Of a stretch of 64,000 nucleotides of DNA, positions 54,445 to 62,632 are shown one piece after another. The DNA is taken from NCBI GenBank assembly GCA_016793805.1, contig JAEUIZ010000028.1:124001-188000 (forward strand). The letters are read 5' to 3'. Within the stretch, counting starts at the first letter, position 1, and each line of letters opens with the position of its first letter. The DNA comes from Phycisphaerae bacterium. GTDB taxonomy: Bacteria > Planctomycetota > Phycisphaerae > Phycisphaerales > UBA1924. Both the position numbers and the translations under genes were made by a program. A model generated the notes under the pieces. That model ran no database searches and was not told where the DNA came from. It saw nothing but the letters and a program-made list of their open reading frames with translations.

Positions 54445-55445
54445 GGCGCCTTCGCTCCGTGCTTCGAGAGGTACTCCTCAACCAGCGCCGGCCTCGCGGG
54501 CGGCAGGCCCCCCAACGCCCGCGCGATCGCCTCCGCGTTGTGCACCACCATCCCCACGTACGTCCCCTCCGGCGTCCCCGACTTCCCCATCGCGTCGCTG
54601 AACAACTCCCCGCCCACCCGGACCTCGTGCCCGCGCGATCGGCACCCCTCGACCAGCGCGTCGATCGTCTTCCTCGGGACCGAACTCTCGATGAACACCG
54701 CCGGCACCCGCCGCGACACCAGCACCTCCACCAGCGCGTTCACGTCCCGCAGGCTCGCCTCGCTGTCCGTGCTGATCCCCTGGATCGCGCGAACCTCGAT
54801 CCCGTACGCACGCCCGAAGTACCCAAACGCGTCGTGGGCCGTCACCATCAGCCGCTGCGACGCGGGGATGGTCGCGATCGTCTCGCGCACGTGCCCGTCA
54901 AGCGCCGCGAGCAACGCCACATACGCCGCCGCGCGCTGCTCGTACTCCGCGCGCCCCGAACCGTCGGCCTCGATCATCGCGTCCCGCACGCGCTCCGCCA
55001 CGCGCCCCCACAGCGACACGTCGAACCACACGTGCGGGTCATACTGCCCCTCGAACTCCGGCGGACGACGCAACTGCCCCTCGTCGATCGAATCCGTCAC
55101 GCGCACCACGCGCGTCCGTCCTGCCATCCGCTCGATCGCCTCCCCCATCTTGCCCTCGAGGTGCAGCCCGTTGTGCAGCACCAGCCCCGCGTCCGCCATC
55201 TTGCGCACGTCCCTCGGCGACGCCTTGTACAGGTGCGGGTCCACGCCCTCGCCCATCAGCGCCTCGACCCTCGCCCGCGGGCCACCGATCTCCCGGGCCG
55301 CGTCCGCGATCATCCCGGTCGTCGCCACGACCCGCAGGGGCTCGCCCCCCCAAGCCCCGCCCCCCGACAGCACCAACACCGCGACCACGAGCACCGACCA
55401 CCAAGACCCCCACCCCGCACGCCGATATGATCTGTCGCACATCAT
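54441..55445 (-). CDS. Metal ABC transporter substrate-binding protein (Mn/Zn type)
   Basis: 334 aa with an N-terminal signal ([17 protein letters not shown]). Cluster A-I metal-binding protein: [32 protein letters not shown] with the first His ligand, [14 protein letters not shown] with the second, [14 protein letters not shown], and the late acidic ligand region ([14 protein letters not shown]). [10 protein letters not shown] and the absence of a His-rich loop favour manganese over zinc, but metal choice cannot be proven from sequence. First gene of the four-gene operon; a palindrome lies 25 bases upstream. Confidence 0.9.
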   Translation of the reverse strand: MMCDRSYRRAGWGSWWSVLVVAVLVLSGGGAWGGEPLRVVATTGMIADAAREIGGPRARVEALMGEGVDPHLYKASPRDVRKMADAGLVLHNGLHLEGKMGEAIERMAGRTRVVRVTDSIDEGQLRRPPEFEGQYDPHVWFDVSLWGRVAERVRDAMIEADGSGRAEYEQRAAAYVALLAALDGHVRETIATIPASQRLMVTAHDAFGYFGRAYGIEVRAIQGISTDSEASLRDVNALVEVLVSRRVPAVFIESSVPRKTIDALVEGCRSRGHEVRVGGELFSDAMGKSGTPEGTYVGMVVHNAEAIARALGGLPPARPALVEEYLSKHGAKAP

Positions 55446-55469
55446 GGTTCGTATCGTCCAACTCTAGGA

Positions 55470-55485
55470 GTTTGATGAGTCAAAC
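55470..55485. promoter_or_regulatory. Palindromic operator between metal operon and repressor
   Basis: GTTTGA-TGAG-TCAAAC: 6-bp arms around a 4-base centre, with a minus-strand TTGACT -35-like hexamer inside it. It lies between the divergent binding-protein gene (starts 55445) and the DtxR-type gene (starts 55558), as expected for an MntR-type operator. Confidence 0.55.
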
Positions 55486-55528
55486 ATTCCGCCCCCAACC
55501 CTAGCCCCCGATCGCCCGCCCGTCCACA

Positions 55529-55544
55529 CCCCACCCCACCCCCC
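55529..55544. repeat. Poly-C tract before the repressor gene
   Basis: C4-A-C4-A-C6, just upstream of ATG 55558. G-quadruplex potential on the minus strand. Confidence 0.6.
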
Positions 55545-55557
55545 GGCGCCCCGCACC

Positions 55558-56223
55558 ATGGCCACCGAAGCCGTCGAGAACTACCTCAAGGCCATCCTGA
55601 CGCTCTCGCAGGAGTCCGACGCCGCCGACGCCACGATCACGCGCATCGCCGCCGTCGTGGGCGTCACGCCCAGCACCGCCACGACCATGGTCAAACGCCT
55701 CGACCGCGCGGGACTGGCCCGCTACGAGCGGTACGGAGCGGTCCGCCTGACCGCCAAGGGGAGGCGGGCCGCCAGCGACGTGCTCCGCCGGCATCGAATC
55801 GTCGAGTTGTTCCTGGTGCAGATCGTCGGGCTCGACTGGTCCGAGGTCCACGCCGAGGCCGAACGCCTCGAACACGCCATCAGCCCGCGCCTGCTCGACC
55901 GCCTCGACGAGATGCTCGGGCGCCCTCGCTCCGACCCGCACGGGGACCCGATCCCCGACGCCGACGGGCGCTCCGACCACGCTCGCCCCGGCCCGATCAC
56001 GGCCTGCGCTCCGGGCGCCCACGCTGCTGTCGCCCGAGTCCTCGACCAGGGCGCCGAGTTCCTCCAGTTCCTCGCGCGCGCCGGATTGACGCCCGGCACG
56101 CGGGTCGCCGTCGTCGCCATCGACTCGATCGCCGGATCGATCACGCTCAAGCCCGAAGGCCGCACGGCCCTGACGCTCTCCCTCCCCGTCGCCCAGCGGA
56201 TCCTTGTCACGCCGGCGTTCTAG
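55558..56223 (+). CDS. DtxR/MntR-family metal-dependent transcriptional repressor
   Basis: 221 aa. N-terminal winged helix (ATEAVENYLKAILTLSQESD, VTPSTATTMVKRLDRAGLAR), then the metal-binding/dimer domain with RRHRIVELFL (His79), VHAEAERLEHAISPRL (Glu105, His106) and DPHGDPIP, then a C-terminal SH3/FeoA-like domain (GTRVAVVAIDSIAGSITLKP). Such proteins bind DNA when loaded with Mn2+ or Fe2+ and shut off uptake genes. Divergent orientation from the metal ABC operon and the palindrome between them make this its likely regulator. The N-terminal ligand residues favour manganese weakly. Confidence 0.92.
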   Translation: MATEAVENYLKAILTLSQESDAADATITRIAAVVGVTPSTATTMVKRLDRAGLARYERYGAVRLTAKGRRAASDVLRRHRIVELFLVQIVGLDWSEVHAEAERLEHAISPRLLDRLDEMLGRPRSDPHGDPIPDADGRSDHARPGPITACAPGAHAAVARVLDQGAEFLQFLARAGLTPGTRVAVVAIDSIAGSITLKPEGRTALTLSLPVAQRILVTPAF

Positions 56224-56340
56224 CGGACCGAGGCGATCGCCGGTCGGCTATCGGACTGCAGACGAGTGGGACCAGAGCGAATCGCAGTTGCAAGGGAGTG
56301 GCCGACGGCTATGCTCCCGCGCGGAGTTGGGAGGTCTTGC

Positions 56341-57756
56341 ATGTCCCGGCCCCTTCACCTTCGACGACACGTGACGGCAGTCGCGGCCGGCGCCGCGTCG
56401 CTCGTCGGCCTCATGCTCCTCGCCGCGGGAGCCTGCCTCGCGCTCGGCCTGGTCCGGCTCGACGCACGCGGCACGCCCGACCTCGCACCTTGGCTCATCG
56501 TCGAACTTGTCGCGGGTGCGGGCGCCAGCATCGTGGCGGGGCGCGTGGCCCGTCGGCTTGGCGGCTCCCATGCCGCGCCCCATGCGCTGGCGGCACTCGT
56601 GGGGCTCGTCGGGCTCCTCGAAGCCGGCGAAATCCTGCGCCACGTCTCCAAGGGCGAGGCCGCCGCGCCGCTGGGCCTCGTCTTGCTGGCGCCGCTCGTG
56701 GCCGCCCTTGGCGTCCTTGTCGGCGGGGGCTCGCTCCCGTCGCTGGCGGCCAGATTCGCCCGACCTCGTGCGCTCTCGGCCCGCGCCGCGATCGCGTACG
56801 CCGCGCCGATCGCCGTGCTCGTCGCGGCTTCGATCGTTGCGGGCCAGGGGGTGCCCGCGATGGGCGATGCCCCCCAGACGCCGGTACTCGCCGCCGCCGC
56901 GGCGTTCGACCTCACCATCACCGTGCCGGCGCTCGCTTACGTCCTTCTCGTGCGTGCTCGACGGGTGCGTTGGGTTGTGCTTCTCCCGACCTTTGCGCTC
57001 GGGTACGTCATCGCGCGCACACTCCTGCCCGCCGCACACCAAGCACCGCTCGACACGCTCGGCCTGCTCGTCTTCCCGGCCGAGGCCGCCCTCATCATCT
57101 GGCTCGTCGCGTCGGCGGCACGCGGGCTCGCGGAGCCCTCGCCGGGCGACGTGTTCGATCGACTCGGGTCGGCGGCGATGAGAGTCACAAGGCACCGTGT
57201 CGCGGCCGGCATCCTCGCCACCGAGGCGGGGCTGGCGCTCGCGGCGTTCCGCCCGCGCCCCCGTGCCGACGCCGAGGGCTTCAGCGTCCATCGCACGGCC
57301 GCCTATGGCCCCATCGCTGCCGGCCTCGCCTTCGCGCTCTTGGTCGAGACCCTCGCCGTCCACTTCCTCGTTCGCACCGCCAGCCACACCGCGGCCTGGA
57401 TCCTCACCGCCTCTAGCCTGTACGCCCTGCTCTGGATCGTGGGCGACGCCCGCGCCCTGGCCCAACGGCGCACCACGATCACCGGCGACACCCTCCAGGT
57501 GCGCTTCGGGCTCCGCTGGCGCGCGAACATTCCACTCCGCCACATCGCCGTCGTGCAGCCCTGGCGCGGGACGCCGCCCGAGGGCGGGCGCGCCCTCGCG
57601 CTCATCGGCCCGCCAAACGTCCTCGTGCGCCTCAACACCCCCGCCGAGATGACTGGCATGTACGGGCTCCGCCGCCGAGTCTCGGACCTCTACCTCCGCC
57701 TCGACGATCCCGACGCGTTCCTTGCCGCCATCGCCCGTTCCGACGCTCAGGCCTGA
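56341..57756 (+). CDS. Polytopic membrane protein of unknown function
   Basis: 471 aa from ATG 56341, with GGGAGG 7 bases upstream. About ten hydrophobic helices can be drawn (e.g. VAAGAASLVGLMLLAAGACL, LVLLAPLVAALGVLVGGGSL, IAVLVAASIVAGQGVPAMGD). The last ~100 residues are soluble and strand-rich (TITGDTLQVRFGLRWRANIP, LRHIAVVQPWRGT, NVLVRLNTPAEM), resembling a small PH-like domain after a membrane region. I recognise no family. It ends convergently with the phosphoesterase gene, overlapping by 10 bases. Confidence 0.7.
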   Translation: MSRPLHLRRHVTAVAAGAASLVGLMLLAAGACLALGLVRLDARGTPDLAPWLIVELVAGAGASIVAGRVARRLGGSHAAPHALAALVGLVGLLEAGEILRHVSKGEAAAPLGLVLLAPLVAALGVLVGGGSLPSLAARFARPRALSARAAIAYAAPIAVLVAASIVAGQGVPAMGDAPQTPVLAAAAAFDLTITVPALAYVLLVRARRVRWVVLLPTFALGYVIARTLLPAAHQAPLDTLGLLVFPAEAALIIWLVASAARGLAEPSPGDVFDRLGSAAMRVTRHRVAAGILATEAGLALAAFRPRPRADAEGFSVHRTAAYGPIAAGLAFALLVETLAVHFLVRTASHTAAWILTASSLYALLWIVGDARALAQRRTTITGDTLQVRFGLRWRANIPLRHIAVVQPWRGTPPEGGRALALIGPPNVLVRLNTPAEMTGMYGLRRRVSDLYLRLDDPDAFLAAIARSDAQA

Positions 57757-58733
57757 TACAGCCCCGCCTCGATGCTCGCGTTCGGCGACGCCCTCCAGCC
57801 GTACGTCACGTAGCGATGCTCGAACGTCCCATCGGGGTACAGGTCCACGATCCCGTAGCCCTCGTCGCACTCCTTGTGCCGACCCTTCCACCAGTTCCCG
57901 CTCACCGCCCCGTCGCAGATGTACGCCACGCCCTGGTATTCGATCCGGTCGATCTCGTGGATGTGCCCCGAGAGGCACGCCTTCACGTTGCGGTGCTTCG
58001 CGAAGAGGCCCACGACGCGCTTGGCATCCGTGAGCACCCACGACCTCGAGATCTCGCGCTTCCCCGTCTCCTTGTGCGGCTCCACGAGCGCCGCCGGCAC
58101 GCTCAGGATCGGGATGTGCGTGACCACGAGCACGGGCCGATCCGTGGGCGTGGCCGCCAGGTCGCCCTTGAGCCACTCCCACTGCTCCTCGTCCAGCCGA
58201 CCGATGTACCCGTCGCCCTCGTGCATCACCGAGTCGAGCACGACGACGTGCCAGCCCGCGCGATCGAACGAGCGATACCGCGCCGCGAGCCCGAGTGCCT
58301 CGAGCGCCCGCTTCTTCCCGTAGTTCCGCTCCTCGCCCGTGGTGGCGCTCTTTTTCTTGTTCATCCCCCAGAAGTCGTGGTTGCCCAGGCAGTGCTCGAC
58401 GGCGATCCCGTTGTGGTCGCGGAGCGTCTTGGTGAACAGGTCCCATTGCAGGGCGGTGCGGGCCTCGCCCTGCTCCGCGGTGTCCATCACCAGATCCCCG
58501 CCGGTGAGGATGAGGTCGGGCTTGTCCGCCAGCGCGTTCACGTGCGCCAGGCACGCCGCCATCCCCTCGCCCGCGCGCCGCTCGGGTTGCACGTGCAGGT
58601 CCGTGAGGTGCGCCACGCGGAGCGCGCGCGTGCGCCGGCCATCCTGCGCGCGGGCCTCGCCGGGCCACACCGATGCGACCGCACCCGCCACCGCGCCCGC
58701 CAGCACGCCGCGCCGACTCACCTGTGGATACAT
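57747..58733 (-). CDS. Tat-exported calcineurin-like metallophosphoesterase
   Basis: 328 aa. A twin-arginine signal (SRRGVLAGAVAGAVASV) predicts export of the folded, metal-loaded protein; GAAGGAG lies 8 bases before the ATG. All five metal motifs of the calcineurin-like fold are in order: HLTDLHV, TGGDLVMD, GNHDFWG, VTHIPI and GHIHEID. The substrate (cyclic nucleotide, phospholipid or phosphoprotein) is not evident. The 5' end faces a 474-base region without a clear gene. Confidence 0.92.
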   Translation of the reverse strand: MYPQVSRRGVLAGAVAGAVASVWPGEARAQDGRRTRALRVAHLTDLHVQPERRAGEGMAACLAHVNALADKPDLILTGGDLVMDTAEQGEARTALQWDLFTKTLRDHNGIAVEHCLGNHDFWGMNKKKSATTGEERNYGKKRALEALGLAARYRSFDRAGWHVVVLDSVMHEGDGYIGRLDEEQWEWLKGDLAATPTDRPVLVVTHIPILSVPAALVEPHKETGKREISRSWVLTDAKRVVGLFAKHRNVKACLSGHIHEIDRIEYQGVAYICDGAVSGNWWKGRHKECDEGYGIVDLYPDGTFEHRYVTYGWRASPNASIEAGLYQA

Positions 58734-59131
58734 GGTGGATTCTCCTTCTCTCGATCGTGATGCGGATGGCCCGATTTTTCTGGGAACCGCCCGCGGGACC
58801 CTGCGGACAGAATAGCACTTGGGGCTACGTTCGCTCGGCCCGGTCTGGACCGTGCGGCCCCAGGCGTCAGGTTGTTCGAAGATCCAAGTGGAGACTGGCG
58901 ATCCGGCGCCCGCCGGGTGGTGGGGCTAGTCCGTGTCGCCAACCTCGGCCGCCGGTGTGTGGGGTTGCGTCTCGCCCCTGTGTTCCCGGCGTCGAGTTTG
59001 CCGCGGCGATGGCCGACGCGCACGAGTCCGGCGTCGCCTGCGGCCCAAGGGCCCCTGACCCCCGAGGGGAGCGGTCGGGGGCCCGCTTTTTCTTCCCAGC
59101 GACCCTCCTGTCGCTTGGCCTGCCCCGCCGG
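58734..59131. other. 398 bases without a recognisable protein gene
   Basis: Several open frames cross this stretch but none resembles a protein. It contains several GC-rich hairpins (e.g. CCGGCGCCCGCCGG near 58902) and ends in a strong plus-strand terminator (59049-59094) with no gene in front of it. It may encode a small RNA; see findings. Confidence 0.4.
59049..59094 (+). terminator. Strong Rho-independent terminator without an upstream gene
   Basis: GGGCCCCTGACC (59049-59060), 12-base loop, GGTCGGGGGCCC (59073-59084): a 12-bp stem with one G-T pair, followed by GCTTTTTCTT. Confidence 0.75.
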
Positions 59132-59159
59132 TTGACCCCGCACCTTGGCGGGGTAAGAT
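59132..59159 (+). promoter_or_regulatory. Promoter of the tRNA-Thr - tuf unit
   Basis: TTGACC (59132-59137), 16-base spacer, TAAGAT (59154-59159), about 48 bases before tRNA-Thr. One of the best sigma-70-type matches in the window. Confidence 0.75.
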
Positions 59160-59207
59160 CGTGGCCTGCTCGGTTGGGCGCGACGGGCCTTTGCCCGCCG
59201 GGCTTGT

Positions 59208-59279
<72 letters not shown>

Positions 59280-59354
59280 TGCGGATGGGACCGAGGCGGG
59301 TGGCGAGCGCCGCCCCTCGTTTCGACGGTGGGATCGTGTTTCTGGAGCATCGAG

Positions 59355-60557
<1,203 letters not shown>

Positions 60558-60632
60558 TCGCTCCCTGGGGCGCCGCCCACGCGGCGCGACATCCGGCCAC
60601 CCCGAACTCGGGCGGCCTACGATTGACCGACT

Positions 60633-60665
60633 CGGCCCTTGGGCATCTCCCCAAGGGCCGCTTTT
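60633..60665 (+). terminator. Rho-independent terminator after tuf
   Basis: CGGCCCTTGGG (60633-60643), 6-base loop, CCCAAGGGCCG (60650-60660), then CTTTT. Perfect 11-bp stem between tuf and rpmG. Confidence 0.8.
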
Positions 60666-60722
60666 CACGATGGAGACCCCCTCTCCCGCCTCGCGGGACG
60701 GGGCTGAAAGGGCTGGTGGATC

Positions 60723-60905
60723 ATGGCCAAGAAGAAGGCTGCCGCTCGAGAGTACCTCTGGCTCCAGTGCACCGAGACCAACGACCTCAACTACCGCACC
60801 GAGGTCAACACCAAGGGCGGGATGCCCGAGAAACTCAAGGAGGGCCTCATGAAGTACTCCCCGCGCGTGCGGAAGCACACGCTGCACAAGGTCAAGAAGA
60901 AGTAG
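60723..60905 (+). CDS. rpmG: 50S ribosomal protein L33
   Basis: 60 aa, too short for many gene finders. Basic N- and C-termini and the core EYLWLQCTETNDLNYRTEVN / KYSPRVRKHTLHKVKKK match L33. Only one Cys is present, so this is the zinc-free (C-minus) form of L33. It lies between tuf and tRNA-Trp, its standard place. Confidence 0.93.
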   Translation: MAKKKAAAREYLWLQCTETNDLNYRTEVNTKGGMPEKLKEGLMKYSPRVRKHTLHKVKKK

Positions 60906-60980
60906 CACTTCGGCAGCACCACCGGCCCGTGCGACGCCGCTCGTGGCTTCGGACGCCGGTGGGGTGTTGGCGAGGTTCGG

Positions 60981-61053
60981 ACGCCGGTAGCTCAACTGGT
61001 AGAGCAGCGGATTCCAAATCCGCAGGTTGCGGGTTCAAGTCCCTCCCGGCGTG
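60981..61053 (+). tRNA. tRNA-Trp (CCA)
   Basis: 73 bases. Acceptor ACGCCGG/CCGGCGT, D arm GCTC...GAGC, anticodon arm GCGGA-TTCCAAA-TCCGC (anticodon CCA), T arm GCGGG-TTCAAGT-CCCTC with one C-T mismatch, discriminator G. CCA tail not encoded. Confidence 0.95.
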
Positions 61054-61098
61054 TTGATCGCTGATGCCGAGCAAGTCGCTCGGCCTGGAACCATCCGC

Positions 61099-61803
61099 AT
61101 GGGCTTTGCGCTGTACAAGCCGGGTCAGGGATACTGGGTCCGCGTCATGACCGCCGCCTTCGCCGGCGCCCTGGTCATGGCCGCGTGCGCGTGGCTCTGG
61201 AGCCAACTCGAGGCCGCCTCGACCCGCCTGATCCCGGTCACGAGTTACGAACTCGCCCTCTCCACCGCCGAGGGCGAGCCCGTCCCAGCGGGCCAGACCA
61301 TCGCCCTCTTCGGCCCGGGACCCGACGGCGTCCCCGTCGAGATCGGAACCGCCGTCGTCAAGGCCGACAACCCGACCTCCTCCGGCGGCGACCGCCTCCT
61401 CATCGCCCCGCCGACGCTCAAACGAGACCAGAACATCGCCAACGTGCGCAGCGTCGGGCCGCCCGCCGCCAGCACCATCACCCGCAAGGGCGTCGTGGTC
61501 GGCACGCCGACCAAGAACACCGCCTTCGAACCGCTCTACCTCCAGGCCGGGGGCGTCGGGATCCTGCTCATCCTCGGGACCGTCCTCATCTACTACCTCG
61601 TCGGTGTCAAGCCCGCGATCTCCGAGTTCCTCATCGCCACCGACGGCGAGATGCGCAAGGTCAACTGGTCCACCCGCAAGGACATCATCGGGTCCACCTG
61701 GGTCGTCATCATCTGGTCCATCCTCCTCGCCACGGGGCTCTTCGGCGTCGACCTCGCCTTCTCCGCCTTCTTCCGCCTCATCGGCGTCCTCCAGGGCGGC
61801 TGA
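61099..61803 (+). CDS. secE: Protein translocase subunit SecE, with a long N-terminal extension
   Basis: 234 aa from ATG 61099; earlier codons overlap tRNA-Trp. The C-terminal ~65 residues are the SecE core: FLIATDGEMRKVNWSTRKDI followed by the conserved membrane helix (VVIIWSILLATGLFGVDLAF). In front of it are two further membrane helices (about 14-35 and 150-170) and a ~110-residue exported loop between them, so the protein is about twice the size of E. coli SecE in sequence outside the core. SecE holds SecY together in the Sec translocon. It is followed by nusG, 48 bases away. Confidence 0.92.
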   Translation: MGFALYKPGQGYWVRVMTAAFAGALVMAACAWLWSQLEAASTRLIPVTSYELALSTAEGEPVPAGQTIALFGPGPDGVPVEIGTAVVKADNPTSSGGDRLLIAPPTLKRDQNIANVRSVGPPAASTITRKGVVVGTPTKNTAFEPLYLQAGGVGILLILGTVLIYYLVGVKPAISEFLIATDGEMRKVNWSTRKDIIGSTWVVIIWSILLATGLFGVDLAFSAFFRLIGVLQGG

Positions 61804-61851
61804 GCCCGCGCCGCGCGACACTCCCTCCCACCCCTCGCCCGGAGTCTTTCC

Positions 61852-62475
61852 ATGCCCGAGTCCGCTCCCATCCAATCCCCCGACACCCCCCCCACCCCCG
61901 AGGAGGGCCTCCGTCGCGAGGGCATGAACTGGTTCACCCTCCGCGTCGCCTCCAACAAGGAGAACTCGGTCCGCGAGACCCTCCTCCGCAAGGTCGCGAT
62001 CGAGAACATGACCCACCTCGTCGGCCGGATCCTCGTCCCCACCGAGAAGACCAAGACCATCAAGGCCGGGAAGCAGCGCATCACCGAGACCAAGCTCTAC
62101 CCGGGCTATGTCTTCGTCGAGATGCGGCTCGAGCCCGACGGGCGGATCCCGCAGGACGTCTTCTTCCTCATCAAGGAGACCACCGGCGTGGGCGACTTCG
62201 TCGGGACCGCCGGGCGGCCCTCGCCCCTCAAGGACCACGAGATCGAGAAACTCCACAAGGACTCCCGCAAGCCCGAGGAGGAGCCCCTCGTCAAGATGGT
62301 CTTCCAGAAGGGCGAGCACGTCACCATCAAGGAAGGCCCCTTCCAGGGCTACGAGGGAACCGTCGACGAACTCCTCCCCGACAAGGGCCTCGTCCGCGTC
62401 CTCGTCACCATCTTCGGCCGCCAAGCCCCCATCGAGATCGAGGAGTGGCAGATCGGCAAGGCCGAGGAGGCGTAG
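61852..62475 (+). CDS. nusG: Transcription termination/antitermination protein NusG
   Basis: 207 aa. NGN domain (NWFTLRVASNKENSVRETLL, KLYPGYVFVEMRLE, GVGDFVGTAGRPSPL) and KOW domain (FQKGEHVTIKEGPFQGYEGT, VLVTIFGRQAPIEIEEWQI) in the normal order; NusG binds RNA polymerase and links it to Rho or the ribosome. It has about 25 extra residues, Pro-rich, at the N-terminus (PIQSPDTPPTPEEG); the second Met at residue 25 (MNWFTLRV) is the conventional start. rplK, the usual next gene, is absent here. Confidence 0.95.
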   Translation: MPESAPIQSPDTPPTPEEGLRREGMNWFTLRVASNKENSVRETLLRKVAIENMTHLVGRILVPTEKTKTIKAGKQRITETKLYPGYVFVEMRLEPDGRIPQDVFFLIKETTGVGDFVGTAGRPSPLKDHEIEKLHKDSRKPEEEPLVKMVFQKGEHVTIKEGPFQGYEGTVDELLPDKGLVRVLVTIFGRQAPIEIEEWQIGKAEEA

Positions 62476-62632
62476 GCGAGAGCAAAGCAACAAGGCAGCA
62501 CATCGCTCACGCCAGACAAGGCGAAGCGACACCTCTGAAGCGATGAGGGGATGCGAAGACTGGGGAGCGTGCCTGACAGGGCAACTGCTTGCACCGCTGC
62601 TCTGCCGCCCTGCTTCGCCGCTTCGCCCTCCC

